This document shows positions 20,807 to 32,276 of a DNA stretch of 64,000 bases, one piece after another; the first letter of the stretch is position 1, and each line of letters begins with the position of its first letter. The notes under the pieces were generated by a model. That model did no database searches. It saw only the letters and a program-made list of their open reading frames with translations, and was not told the DNA's origin. This DNA is from [Phialemoniopsis] sp. UDSM-2020 (taxonomy: Eukaryota > Ascomycota > Sordariomycetes > Thyridiales > Thyridiaceae): contig JAEILZ010000003.1 in assembly GCA_018873225.1 (NCBI GenBank), forward strand, positions 1,364,001 through 1,428,000, given 5' to 3'. The translations under genes and the position numbers were made by a program.

Positions 20807-22141
20807 TCATTTGTATGTCACTGGCATGTTTCCAGGAAGCTGGGTTAGCCCTGTTCACCGTAACTGTTAGCAAGAGGCTTGCCATGGGCTCAATCTGATC
20901 CATTTGCAGATGAAGAAGATCATGAAGGTGGCAAAAGAAAAGAACAAAGAAGCGGGGAGTTAGAAAAAGGGTTTAAAACGAAAAGGGCGAAGAAAAGAAG
21001 AGAGGGAGAAGAAAAACAGAAAAGAAAAGAAAGGAGAAGGAGGAAAAGAAAAGAAAAGAAAAGAAAAGAAAAGAAAAGAAAAGAAAAAGAAGTTAATAAA
21101 GCAGTCGAAACGCAAGATGTAAGCAAGAAAACGAGAGGGAAGCAAAACCCAAGACAACTTACATCCGTCAATATCCTCACTGACAATGCGCTTCTTCTCG
21201 CACTGGTTGCCCTGCTGGATGGTCTGCGACTTGAGCTGCGGGCAGTCGACGCAGTTGGTGTCCATGGCCTTTTGCAGCGCGTCGCCCTTCCACCCAAAGA
21301 CGTAGTCGGCGTGGTTGCCGTAGCCCGTCGGGTCGCCAAAGCTCCAGACGAACGGCTGGCTGCCGTCCTCGGGCCAGTCGGCCTTGTTGTTGAAGGCCTT
21401 TGTGTCCCAGACCACCTCGTAGAAGAGCTGTGGAATCTTGACGGGGTGCGTGGCCGGGCAGGGCCCGTTACGCTCAAAGGTGCCGCTTGACGGGTACGAC
21501 ACGTGGCTCATGTGGTCCGGGCTGTCGAGGTTCTTGCCGTCCCAGCACGTCGGGAAGCGCACGTTGGCCATGATGCCGGCCTTGCATGGCTGCTTCGGGA
21601 ACGCCATGGTTTCGCCGGAGCGGTCGTTGGGGTCACGCATACAGGTGTACGTTAGCTGGCGGAACTGGCTTGCCTGCTCCTGTGTGCGGTAGGACGGGTT
21701 GCCGACGAGCATGCGGAAGCCGGGCTTGAAGGCCGTGACTTTGCCTGCCGACGACCCGCTACCCATGGTTGGGATGTAGTAGATGGTCATGCCGCCCTGG
21801 CGTGCCTGCTCGAAGAAGACGTTACCGAGCTGGGGAACGCGCTTGAAGGTGCCGTTGCGGGCGCGGAAGTAGAGCACAGCGGTCCAGTAGTTGGACGTAT
21901 CCTCGGCAAAGGTACAGGTGGTGCAGGTGGCCTGATTCGGGATCTCGCCCGTACGGTCCATGGTCAGGTTGAGGGCATTGCCGCCGACGATTTGGTGCAA
22001 GTGTGGCGAGGGGGCCGTGTCTGGGTTGACAAGCGGGTCGATGCGGTCGACGACGAGCTGTGAGCACGAGAAGCGCAGGAGTGCGCTCGCCGGGCCGGGA
22101 ACTACGGCGAGCGCCGCAGCGAGGGCGGAGCTCCAGTGCAT
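20807..22141 (-). CDS. Secreted DUF1996 protein
   Basis: Two exons on the minus strand: 22141-21163 and 20850-20807. The 312-nt intron has GTAAGT, a GCTAAC branch site and a GAACAG acceptor. Phase 1 joins GAT-GGA-T to GG and restores DGWLTQLPGNMPVTYK then stop; without splicing the ORF runs into homopurine low-complexity sequence. Product 340 aa. Signal peptide at about 1-20 (MHWSSALAAALAVVPGPASA). DUF1996 fills the rest: LRFSCSQLVVDRIDPLVNP near the start, IVGGNALN, CTTCTFAEDTSNYWTAVLYF, FPTCWDGKNLDSPDHMSHVS and Cys-rich spacing. Extracellular, function unknown; no WSC domain or GPI signal seen. Length is usual for the short form of the family. Confidence 0.93.
20930..21095 (+). repeat. Homopurine (GAAAA)n tract inside intron
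   Basis: About 160 bases of nearly pure A/G on the plus strand, including about eight GAAAA units at 21045-21090. On the coding strand it is a polypyrimidine tract within the 312-nt DUF1996 intron. Confidence 0.85.
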
Positions 22142-23459
22142 TGTCTGGTAGTAATGAATTGCCCGAGAGATGGGAAGGACGTGCGGGCTCTGAACAGGTA
22201 GCGAGCTTGGCAGATCCAGGTCGAGATGTGGAGGTGAAGTTTACGATGCCGGGAGAGCTGTATATGTATCCCAAGTAAGTGCAGAGTATTACTCGGCCCT
22301 GAGCCGTGCCTAGTTTATAAACCAAGGCGTGTCTATAGGGTGTGCCTCTGTGATTATCACGGCCTTACTTTTGATAGCGACCGCATCCAGATACACACCA
22401 TAGTGCTTCGGGCTTAAGAGTAGCCCGATATATAAACCTGGGTCAGTCGCCATCCTGCATGCAAGTTCCTCGCAGACAAGCCATTCCTGGTCGCTGGCGA
22501 CGATTGGAGGGAACCTTCAATAATGGAGCCGAAGCAGTCGTCTTGCACATCAGTGGCAATGCTCCGGTTGGGTGATGGGAGTCGAGAAAGTTTCGTCCCA
22601 AGTCTGGGCGGGCATGTGGCCACCCTGACTGTAACTGCCGCAATATGAATAGATTAAATGGTTTATATCAACTGTGCAGTCGGGAGTGTCCATTCGGGTT
22701 TTATGTCAGGGAACATCGCACTATGTTCCGCGCAATTCGGATACGGTAGAAGAGATCCGGGGTGCATTTGTGGGGTATGGTTGCTCAAGTTGGCCCTCTG
22801 CTCTATATCCAGATTGTCTTATTGGCAGGGAGAGCGAGTGTCATTGCCGAATGTAGGATGCTGGGTGACAGAAGCTTATCTTCACCAGGGCATGGGGCTT
22901 GGCCTGCCTTCCCGTGTCTTTAGCCGTATCCGAATTGCCACGGAAGTGCGCCGTCACTGGATGGACTTGTCGAAACAATGTGTTGTTTGCCTTCCCAGGC
23001 GATCATTATATCGAGAAGACATGCCAACAACATAAAAACACTCGCTTTTCATTTTTGAAAAGGGCTCGGGATGGGGACGGTTTGGTTTGCCAACAACTGA
23101 GTGCATGAGAAGGTTCTCCCCATCGAGTACATTATTCAAATGCTGTACCAAGGAGGTACCTTGAACTGGATGTTTGGGAATGATTTTGGAGAGATGTATG
23201 GTTTGCCCATATCGCCGTTAACAAATCGATAGGAACATGTGTAGTTTTCGTACCAAGTTCTGTTGGAATAAAAGGAAGGAATACGAGCGAAATAAGTGAG
23301 ACCCACACGACTATAGAGCCCGGGGTCCTTGACCCAAACCGAGGACGAAGCATTGAAGACAAAGGTTAACAGTGACATTGCAAGGTAAAGAGATGCAGCC
23401 GTTACAGCGTCATGAGCATCTTTCGGCCACAAGTGTGCACAGCCAGATGAGCTGAGTTG
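22142..23459. other. Gene-free or unresolved stretch
   Basis: Contains the promoter of the DUF1996 gene. Minus-strand ORFs at 23132-23432 have a hydrophobic segment but no motif or convincing start. Nothing else recognised. Confidence 0.4.
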
Positions 23460-23762
23460 TTAAGGGTACGGACGCCGATGACGTGATTGCGGAACTCCTG
23501 GTTGAGTCCCAGAAGAGATCTTCGACGAAGCTGGCAAATGGAGCGGCACCGCATAATCCGTATTGGAGAGACGTATTTGAGAAATGAGACCACACTCGCG
23601 GCTCGCCGCCCCATGGGAGCTACTGGCTCGAAGATCGAGGTCGACAGACGACAAGCTGCCTGATGGTAGTGCTGCTGCCATGCCGCAGAGGAGCACCAAA
23701 GCAGGAACCTCAAGGCTTCTAGACGTGAGGAGTCGACTGGAAATAATGTTGTTGATGTTCAT
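23460..23762 (-). CDS. Doubtful small secreted protein, 100 aa
   Basis: ORF from ATG 23762 with a plausible signal peptide (EVPALVLLCGMAAALPSGS near residues 18-36), followed by a short Ser-rich chain ending near a TAA at 23460. One Cys in the mature part and no motif. An intron after the signal peptide is possible, because another frame stays open downstream to 23402. No family recognised. Could be a chance ORF. Confidence 0.3.
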   Translation of the reverse strand: MNINNIISSRLLTSRSLEVPALVLLCGMAAALPSGSLSSVDLDLRASSSHGAASRECGLISQIRLSNTDYAVPLHLPASSKISSGTQPGVPQSRHRRPYP

Positions 23763-24323
23763 GCTATCAAATGTCAATAAGTCCGTGAGTCTGGGTACTG
23801 TCGGAGGACTCAGTGTATAGTCCCTGGCCGTGGCTGTGCTATGCAAAGCCATGTCATCATCAGATTCAACCGCATCAAGTATGGTACTCTGCACGCGAAG
23901 TAGATATGGAACAAACCGCAAAAGAGCTTTTTGAAAGGCAGCCCGTTTTTGATGTTACGTCTCGTCCAGTCTGTTGGCTGGCTGGAGGCGTAGGACTCGT
24001 GGGTTGCTGGTGGAAGGGGCGACCCCGGTCTGGCCCCACTGTTACCGGAGCCCCTCACGTGATCGTGAAATCAAACGACAAGGTACTTTACGCGTAGGCG
24101 CGACCCGCGTCCCCCTGCAAAGTCAAACAATCCCGCCATCATCAATCATCCGAGTCCACCACACATTCGTGGATTATCAGCAAGGCTACATACCGGCCCG
24201 CGCCACCAAATTCAACGGTCGAGCTCTCCTCAAGTCTGTTCCAATGACCTGAAATACAGTTCTCGATATTTTCCTCTTTTCCGCAATCCAACCCTTCTTA
24301 CACATCCCACCAACGCACCCATA
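23763..24323. other. Intergenic, no gene seen
   Basis: Likely a shared promoter between the doubtful minus-strand ORF and the plus-strand 249-aa gene. Confidence 0.5.
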
Positions 24324-25127
24324 ATGTTCGCCATCCTCCCCAACACCCCAATGACCTTCGGCGCCGGCGCCGGCAACCACCAGGCAACAGCAGTACCGGC
24401 AGTGTCACAGTCATCCCCCACGGGCCCTTCATCATACTTCTACCGCCCCGCGATCTCCTCGCCGCTGTCCTCATCACCGATCCGCGCATCCTCCACTTCG
24501 CCGCCGCACAGCTCGATGCGCGACATCCAGTCATCACCCATCCCCGCCCAGCCCAAGTTTAAGTTCGCGTCGCGGCCCGCGCGGCCCAACCCCGTCGTAC
24601 AGAGGCGCGAGGTCGCGCAGGAGAGCAGGCGGAAGCTATTCCTGAAGAACGTGAGGCAGCGCGCCGAGGACCAGCGGTGGGAGCGGAGGGGTGGCGATCA
24701 AGAGGTTTGTCTCTTGCCTCGCCATAGATATAGAACTTTTGACTGACATGACATCTAGCTATTCAAGCTCGAGTGGTTTTCCCTCAAGCGAGACTTCCAG
24801 ACTCGGAAGGAGTCTGACATTGACGGATTTGTCTCCGAGGCGGAGATCGAGGACGCCGCGCGGTTGTTCGCGGAGGAGTCGATGCCGCAGGGGAAGGTCG
24901 GCGGTGGCTCGGACGACATGATGGTGGACGCCATTGCGCAAGAGGAGGCAGCCGAGATCGAGGCCATGCTCTCGTCGATGGAGCAGGACGAGTCACGGAA
25001 TGTCCCGACACCGCCCAGATCACCACAACTCTCGGACGACGAGGATTACGACGCAATTTTCGAAGAGTTACTATCTCAGGGTCAAGAGGTCAGAGTAGAC
25101 TCTTGTGGTGATACTGAGATGACGTGA
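24324..25127 (+). CDS. Unknown 249-aa nuclear-type protein
   Basis: Two exons: 24324-24704 and 24759-25127, with a 54-nt intron (GTTTGT to ATCTAG). Phase 0 joins RGGDQE to LFKLEWFSLKRDFQTRKESD. Residues 1-90 are Ser/Pro-rich with several SP sites. Residues about 90-145 are basic and likely helical (ESRRKLFLKNVRQRAEDQRW). The C-terminal half is acidic, with EEAAEIEAMLSSMEQDE and PRSPQLSDDEDYDAIFEELL. The layout suggests a regulated nuclear or chromatin-associated protein. I do not recognise the family and assign no function. The spliced frame is well supported by the retained phase and the continuous helix-forming sequence. Confidence 0.75.
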
Positions 25128-25328
25128 TTGCAGAAGCGTCCAAGATCACAGCGTTTCTTGACAGATTTGTCTTTTCACTAGCGAAATGGATTCATGTTTG
25201 GAGTTCAGGGATGGGGTATTGTATTTTGAAAGGCGTTAAAGAAGCCCATCGTAGGGACGGTAGATTACTCGATCTGTGGTCAAGTTATCGGAGGAATAGT
25301 GTACTTTTGAGGCCAGAGCCTGATATGG

Positions 25329-26535
25329 CTACTGAGGATTACAAGACTCGTCAGGTCCGCCGAGTCCGCCCAGTGCATCCTGGGCACTGGGCATATCGCC
25401 CACCAGATCCGAGGGCGGTGATCCCGCAGCTTGCATCTGTTGCATGTTAGCCGAGACGCCCAATGAATATAAAAGAGCTCGATGACGAGCCCTGCACACA
25501 TCATACGTACCTTTTGCATCTTGTCCACAATGTACTCGCGGTCAGCCGCGTTCGAGTCGGCGTACGTCGGCTCCTCAAACTTGGCCACGATCTCCTTGAC
25601 CAGGGCCTGCTGCTCCTCGTACCGTTTCAAATCTTCCTCGGGCGTCTTGTCCTTGTTCTTCTCGAGCCAGTCCGGGAACTTCTCGTGCAGCTCCTTCATC
25701 GGTTCGTACAGGATCTCCTTGTTGGTGAGTTGCTCCATCATGCCCAGCAGCATCTTGGAAAAGTCCTCCTCGCCGCCCTCGCCGCCGTCGAGGCCGCCGC
25801 TCTGCATCTGCTTCATAAGCTCTGCCATGAAGTCGTCGGTGCCTTCCGAGGTGGCGGCGGCCGTGGCCTGCTCGCCCGAGTTCTGCATGCGCTCCATGGT
25901 CCGGCGGATGGTCTCCTGGAAGGAAGCATCCGCGCCAGCAGTACCAGGGGCGCCCGCTCCGGTAGATGCGCCAGCGGCACCTCCCTCACCAAGAGCATCG
26001 CCAGATGCTGCGTTGAACTGGTTGAAGAAGCTCTCAAACTGAGCTTGGACCTCAGGCTGTAGTACATGTTAGTGAAAGGTAAGAAAACGATGACCCATGC
26101 TGAAGGCCTGACTTACAGAGTTCTCCATCTCACCTAGCAGGTCAGCCATGCCGGCCTGCAGCTGTTGCGCAAAGTCGTCCTCCGACAGCGCTGCTTCCGG
26201 GTCCGGCACAGATCCTGTGGCACCATCTGTAGTGGGTAGCGATGCGGGCCTGCCGGGACCAGAGGCAGTTGTCTCTGGCTCCTTGGATGCGAGCTTCACA
26301 GTGGAGAAATCGTCGAGCATATCTACTTTAGTGTGAGTGCGCTGTCACGTTTGGGAAATTCCAGCTGTAGGCTTCAAGTCTCACCGTCAAGATCGTCCAG
26401 GTCATCCTCGTCCGGGTCAGGCACATCTTCAACTGCTGCTGCTGCAGGGTTGATACTGGCTGCCGGGGCGGCAGCAGGGACAGCCTTGGGCTCATCCTGC
26501 TTGACCTTGCTGGCATCGCCAGCGCTCTCCTCCAT
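25329..26535 (-). CDS. pex19: Pex19, peroxisomal membrane protein import receptor
   Basis: Chaperone and import receptor for peroxisomal membrane proteins, docking on Pex3. Four exons on the minus strand: 26535-26385, 26322-26117, 26056-25511 and 25436-25329; the introns of 62, 60 and 74 nt are canonical. Product 336 aa. The acidic N terminus (about 35-75, DPDEDDLDDLD then DMLDDF) matches the Pex3-binding region. The Pex19 helical domain follows: DDFAQQLQAGMADLLGEMEN, then FQETIRRTMERMQ, then the core MMEQLTNKEILYEPMKELHE and FPDWLEKNKD. The last exon of 36 codons ends in CNPQ, a possible CaaX farnesylation box as in other Pex19 proteins. Divergent from ubc9. All phases check. Confidence 0.96.
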
Positions 26536-26572
26536 GGTTGAGCGAGATGTGAACCGAAATATTTGAGTGCAG

Positions 26573-26608
26573 AGAGACCTGGTTAGAGACCTGGTTAGAG
26601 ACCTGGTT
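26573..26608 (-). repeat. 12-bp tandem repeat in pex19 leader
   Basis: Three perfect copies of AGAGACCTGGTT followed by a partial copy, 38-75 bases upstream of the pex19 ATG. Probably in the 5' UTR or core promoter. Confidence 0.85.
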
Positions 26609-27486
26609 TGAGACCCACGCCTCCAGGTGGTACAAGGCCCTGAGAGCTGGAGTGACAGGGCGTCCTGCGGGTAAGTGGCGGGGCAGCTTGCAGGTCGATC
26701 AGTGAGAGCCTGTGAATATGCTGTCGGGGAAACAGAAAAGAGATAGCGCGCTATCCAAAGAGTCCGAAAGGGAGAAAGAGACTGTCTGTGAGAGCTTGTA
26801 TCACCGAGGGTGGCTGCTGGAATAGTTGCAATCACAGGCAGACGATAGGTTGCTTCGACTGATGCGTGGGGTTGCGGAGAAAGCCGAGGAACTTGGAAGT
26901 TTGGAGCCGTCCCACTGCTTTGGTCAAACTTGCCGAGCTCGACTGCCTCAGCGTACGTGTTTAGTGCGTGCTGGATTCCGGATGACACAAGCCTGCACTG
27001 GCCTGTGCCTGCTATCCCAACCCCTGTGGACCAGCCCGACATCCCCTCTAAATCCCTGCAAGATCCTCACATAGAGCCCATCATTAACACTCATTCATCA
27101 GAGACTCATTGTTTCCAAGAGGAAACAACAATGCCCACCTATGTGGCCCTTTGAGTGATTCTCACCTTGTTTGCTAGAAGTGAGATACTAGGTAGACATA
27201 TAGAATATTCAAGAATACATTAATCAGACTACATTAAGATTCTTTTTCATGTTCTTCCATCTGAAGCCATTCCCAACGCATTTCCCAAAACCAACCCGGC
27301 AGCACCTGTGGTTTGGACATACTGCGTCCCCACTTTTCCCCGACGACATTCTTCGGGGGTTCTTTTGCGATCACGACCACTTCAGCCTAGCCTTGACCAA
27401 ACTCTCACGCACAAAACTTTGCGCGCAACACCTCATCAGTCGTTCTCGCATCCCATCTAGTGTCCGAAGCGACTGCCATCGTCAAC
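26609..27486. other. Divergent promoter of pex19 and ubc9
   Basis: No gene seen. Shared upstream region of two housekeeping genes. Confidence 0.6.
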
Positions 27487-28166
27487 ATGGCTCTGTGTCA
27501 GAACCGCTTGCAAGAGGAGCGGTCCGTCTCCCACCCCCCACGTGAAGCCTCCTAGAACGGCGCAAAATTTACTGACACCACACCATGGCGCATTAGGAAG
27601 CAGTGGCGCCGAGACCACCCCTTCGGCTTCTACGCGAAGCCCCAGCGGAATGCCCAGGGCGTACTAGACCTCAAGTCATGGGAGTGCGGTATCCCCGGCA
27701 AGGAGAAGACGATCTGGGAAGGTGGTCTGTTCAAGCTGACCATGGTCTTTCCCGATGGTGAGTTGCATCTTGTCCGGTCAACCGTCAAAACCACATGCTT
27801 ACCTTTTATCTCCTCTACAGAGTACCCAACGAAGCCTCCGAAGTGTAAGTCTACACCATACATTCCGACCAAGCTCTGTTTTGCAGACTCTGACTGAACT
27901 CGCTGGCTCTAGGCAAATTCGTCCCTCCGCTATTCCACCCCAACGTCTACCCTTCCGGAACCGTATGCCTGTCCATCTTGAACGAGGATGAGGCATGGAA
28001 GCCCGCGATCACCATCAAGCAGATCCTCCTCGGCGTCCAGGACCTCCTCAACGACCCGAACCCCGAGTCGCCTGCTCAGGCCGAAGCCTACAATTTGTTC
28101 AAGAAGGACAAGGCCGAGTACGAGAAGCGCATCCGTAGGGTCGTGCGCGAGAACCCGGCGCCTTGA
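27487..28166 (+). CDS. ubc9: Ubc9, SUMO-conjugating E2 enzyme
   Basis: Transfers SUMO from the E1 to lysines of targets, mainly in the nucleus. Four exons: 27487-27521, 27597-27757, 27821-27844 (only 24 nt) and 27913-28166. Product 157 aa, the normal E2 size. Begins [20 protein letters not shown]. The UBC fold has the [15 protein letters not shown] active-site motif with the catalytic Cys, and Ubc9-specific [19 protein letters not shown]. Each junction keeps phase (CG-GAAG; GATG-AG; AAGT-GC). The first donor is the weak GTCCGT and the rest are canonical. No anomaly in conserved residues seen. Confidence 0.97.
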
Positions 28167-29684
28167 TCACCTCTTGGGATAGAAGCAGAGCTTGCTTTCG
28201 AAACGGAGAAAAGAGTCCAGATTATTGCAGCAGCGCGGGAGTTCACGGTTCACGATCCCACATGATTGGGGGCGAAAGAGACCGTACATATATCTGACTT
28301 TATGGGGGACTTTCTTTCTTACACGGAGTTCAGGGAATACCACAAGGCGGGTTATAGGAGCTTTAGGGAAAAGAGGACTAGCCTTGTGGACTTGCATCGC
28401 AGAACCGGACTCCCTCTCGCAAGGGTGGGAGCGGTCTGCTCATCAGCATCTGAATGGAACATGATTAACTCAAGACAACGGGTGTCGCGTGATCATGATA
28501 TCGTCCTTCCGAGAGACGTTCGCCAGATGTCTCCAGCAGCCAACAGAAACCACCACAATGTTCGCGGCAATCTTATTGAACCAGGAACGTCGTGGTCTTG
28601 TCACAGCCCAAGGATCTGAGCAAATGAGTGCTCGCCTTCTTATCTATAGCCCTTGACACCAGTGTTTCCTTCTGTGTTACACCTCAGAACGCAATAACTG
28701 CTTGGAGATGCAAGTAAGGTAACGATCATCAAGCACAAGGCTAGCTAGCAAGTGATGTACCAGTACCCACCACAACTCATCTCGTAGAAGCAAGTCCCTT
28801 ATTACCAGAAGCGCCATGGAGCGGGGGAGCAAGCACCATCGGCCAGCGTGCACAATTTGGTTGTTGCCTTACAAGCGGCTCCGGCGCGTGCGTTTTTCTT
28901 GAAGCCGTCTCCGGCATACACCTGCGACCCCCCACAATCATGCAAATGCCATCGTGACTTGACCAGTAAGGATACTGAACCGAGGGAGGCACCCGAAAGC
29001 CCGGAGAAAGCATGTATAGACTACACGTTGAAAAACGTCGGACATGCCAGAACATCGTGTAAACAGACATGCGCAATGTTAGTCATTCGACCATCTCACC
29101 GCCAACGGGGTTTGGGCTCCGGTCTTATCAGTTCAGGTCTCGTAGGTATGTGATTAGAGAGTTGTACGGTGCTCTCCCTCCGGCCGCTTTAGGTAATGCC
29201 GCTTGTGCACCACACGCCCGGACATCTTTTTTGTGGGCTGCCAGACAGAGAGACCCGACATCGGCCGCTCCAGAGCGAAGAGTGACACATATCAACCCGC
29301 CCGCTACAGCAGCTGTCCTTCGCTGCTCGGTAAAAAGTATGACTCTTCAAATCCATGCCCCTGGGCAAGCCCCGTACGGAGGACATACTACCTGCATAGA
29401 TGATATGCTAGCTAATCGTCACGTTCCGTATGGACAGCGGGTCACCATCAGATGCTCTCGCACTAGGCCGGTAGGTCGGCTCTCAACGATCATGAGAAGG
29501 CGCAAAAGCGGCGCAAGAGAAGAAAAAAAGAAGTGGGCATTGGGTCTCCAGTTGCTTGTTTCCACCGTACCTAGACTGTAGTTAACAGGTACGGTCTAGA
29601 TGATAGCGTGTCTGGTCCGTGGACGAGGTCGAAGTATGCCGAATTTGGGTAGACCACAAACAAAAATTCCTCCCTCCGTGGTGT
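28167..29684. other. 1.5-kb stretch without a gene
   Basis: ORFs at 28266-28619 and 29069-29581 lack recognisable motifs and start in the ubc9 3' region. Nothing I would call a gene. Confidence 0.5.
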
Positions 29685-29693
29685 GTGACTCTT
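29685..29693 (+). promoter_or_regulatory. Possible CPC1/GCN4 site upstream of asparagine synthetase
   Basis: GTGACTCTT matches the GCN4/CPC1 core TGACTC with the TT flank known from amino-acid control genes, about 310 bp before the ATG. General amino acid control of this gene is known in fungi; the site itself is only a sequence match. Confidence 0.35.
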
Positions 29694-29999
29694 CTTCGAA
29701 CGGACGAGAAGTTCTGGGTCTTAATTGTATCCTTTGCCGCACTACCTATCTGGACCTGGCCTACCCGTAGTCAGACTAAGCTGTTATCTTTCCCTTGGTG
29801 CCATCCCACTCTCGCCCATTCTTCCACTCTTGTTTCCTCCCACCTACAACCCATATCGAGATATCTTCAGAAAGGTGCCCTTGATTGTGCATATTCTGCT
29901 TGGTTTTCAGAAGTGCTGCCTTCTCCTGGACTTCATATTCCCAACTCGTCGGTCAATTGCTCTTTGTAGGACGCTTATAAAAAGTTCGCGCCAATCAAG

Positions 30000-32276
30000 A
30001 TGTGTGGCATCTTCGCCTGTCACCGGTATGGTCCCTGGATTTTTTATTTTTTATTTTTTGACCTGCCCCTTGTGGATTGACTCACATGGAGGGGCATCGC
30101 TGGATGCCCCGCCAATGCGACAGCGCGCAACACCGCGAAGAGCAGAGAAATCAAGGAGAATGAGACATTGACAAGGAAATAGTCATCCCGACGTGCAAAA
30201 ATTCAAGCCGCAGGCATTGAAGCTTGCAAGGGAGTACGTATCATACCCACCGCAACATTTGCGCGCAGTCAATTGACCTCGAGAGTGCAGGATCCGTCAT
30301 CGCGGCCCCGACTGGAGTATGTCTTGACTCACCACGAAAAAGGCTGACCGTGGCCCTATGCTGACTTGAGACCTCGCTATTACAGGCGGCAACATCATCT
30401 GCAACAACACGAGTACGAACCTGAAGCCGCCTCTAGTTGCTGTGGGGGAGTTTTGCTGACTGTGTCTACAGTTCTGTGCCATGAGCGTCTCAGCATTGTC
30501 GGTGTTGGTAGGTCTCGCGCCGGACTCCGTAAGATGACATCAAGTTCTGACATGAAGCAGAGAGCGGTGCCCAGCCCCTGACCAACGCCGATGAGAGCAT
30601 CATCCTCGCCGTCAACGGCGAGATCTACAACCATCGTCTGATCCGAAAGAGCTTGAAGGAGCCCTACCACTTCAAGACTGCTTCCGACTGCGAAGTCATC
30701 ATCCCTCTCTACATGCAATATGGCCTCGATGCGCCCAAGTACCTCGACGGCATGTTCTCCTTCGTGCTCTACGACAAGAAGCTCAACCGTACGATCGCTG
30801 CGCGTGACCCCATCGGCGTCACCACTCTATACCAGGGATGGAAGTCCGACCAGCCCGAGACGACCTACTTCGGCTCTGAGCTGAAGTGCATCTACCAGGT
30901 CTGCGACAAGATCGAGTCCTTCCCCCCTGGCCACATCTACGACAGTTTGACCAAGGAGACGACGCGCTACTTCGAGCCGAAATGGTGGGATCCCGCCAAC
31001 GTTCCCACCACCCCGCTCGACCTCTCTCTGATCCGTGAGACCCTCGAGCGCTCGGTGCGCAAGCGTCTCATGGCGGAGGTTCCGTACGGTGTCCTTCTCT
31101 CCGGCGGTCTCGACTCGAGTCTAGTCGCATCGATTGCGCAGCGCGAGAGCATAAGGCAGCGCGAGCTTGCTATTGAGCAGGCCAGCAAGGCCGAGGACAC
31201 CAGCGCTGAGAACGCCGACAGGGGTGAGGGCCTTGTGGGTATCGATGACGAGAACCATCTGTCGACGGTGGCATACCTGCCCCAGCTCAACTCGTTCTCG
31301 ATCGGTCTGCCCGGCTCTCCCGATAACGAGGCTGCGCTCAAGGTGGCCAAGTTCCTCGGCACGAAGCACCATGTCATGACCTTCACCATCGAGGACGGTC
31401 TCAACGCGCTTTCCGATGTCATCTACCACCTTGAGACGTACGATGTGACGACTATTCGCGCCTCGACGCCCATGTACCTCCTCTCCCGAAAGATCAAGGC
31501 GATGGGTATCAAGATGGTTCTCAGTGGCGAGGGTAGCGATGAGATCTTTGGCGGTTACCTCTACTTCCACGCTGCGCCGGACAAGAAGGAGTTCCACGAG
31601 GAGACCGTTCGCCGTGTGAAGAACCTGCACCTTGCCGACTGCCTGCGCGCCAACAAGTCGACCTCTGCTTGGGGTCTCGAGGCCCGTGTGCCATTCCTGG
31701 ACAAGAAGTTCCTCGAGGTCTGCATGGACATCGACCCCCAGGAGAAGATGATCACCAAGGACCGCATCGAGAAGTACATTCTGCGCAAGGCCTTTGACAC
31801 CTCGGACGACCCCAAGGCCGAGCCGTACCTGCCCGACGAGATCCTCTGGCGCCAGAAGGAGCAGTTCTCGGACGGTGTCGGCTACGGCTGGATCGACGCG
31901 CTCAAGGACAACGCCGAGCTCCACGTCACGGATGAGATGATGAAGAACCCCAAGCCGGAGTGGGGCAGTGACATTCCCGACAGCAAGGAGGCGTAAGTGA
32001 TGGTAGACAATATTTGAGTTGCAAGACTGATGTGCTGACTTTGATTTGCAGGTACTGGTACCGCACGATGTTTGACGAGCACTTCCCCCCGTACTGCGCC
32101 TCGACTGTCATGAGGTGGACGCCGACGTGGTCCAAGCAAACTGACCCCAGTGGAAGGTGAGTTTCATTTTGGGGTTGTTGCCCCGAGGGTGCGAAACAAA
32201 CGCCTTGTATTTGACTGACACAACATGAAACAGGGCTATTGCTACTCACCAAGCCAAGTATGAGAGCGCTGCATAG
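30000..32276 (+). CDS. Asparagine synthetase (glutamine-hydrolysing)
   Basis: Makes asparagine from aspartate, glutamine and ATP in the cytosol (AsnB type; yeast Asn1/Asn2). Eight exons: 30000-30025, 30183-30233, 30291-30316, 30386-30412, 30472-30507, 30561-31992, 32052-32156 and 32234-32276. Product 581 aa. Starts MCGIFACHR, so the glutaminase nucleophile Cys2 is present. Spliced small exons restore [18 protein letters not shown] and [17 protein letters not shown]; later come [10 protein letters not shown] and KTASDCE. The synthetase domain has the PP-loop SGGLDSS at about 236-242, [17 protein letters not shown] and [14 protein letters not shown]. The C-terminal exons give [13 protein letters not shown] and [12 protein letters not shown]. 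Every junction keeps phase. Five exons of 51 nt or less fill the first 510 bp. Confidence 0.97.

Noticed and set aside
20920..21477. 185-codon minus-strand ORF rich in Phe, Leu and Ser
   Set aside because: Alternative frame of the DUF1996 gene running into its polypyrimidine intron.
28266..28619. 117-codon plus-strand ORF after ubc9
   Set aside because: In the ubc9 3' region, no motif or splice context; likely chance.
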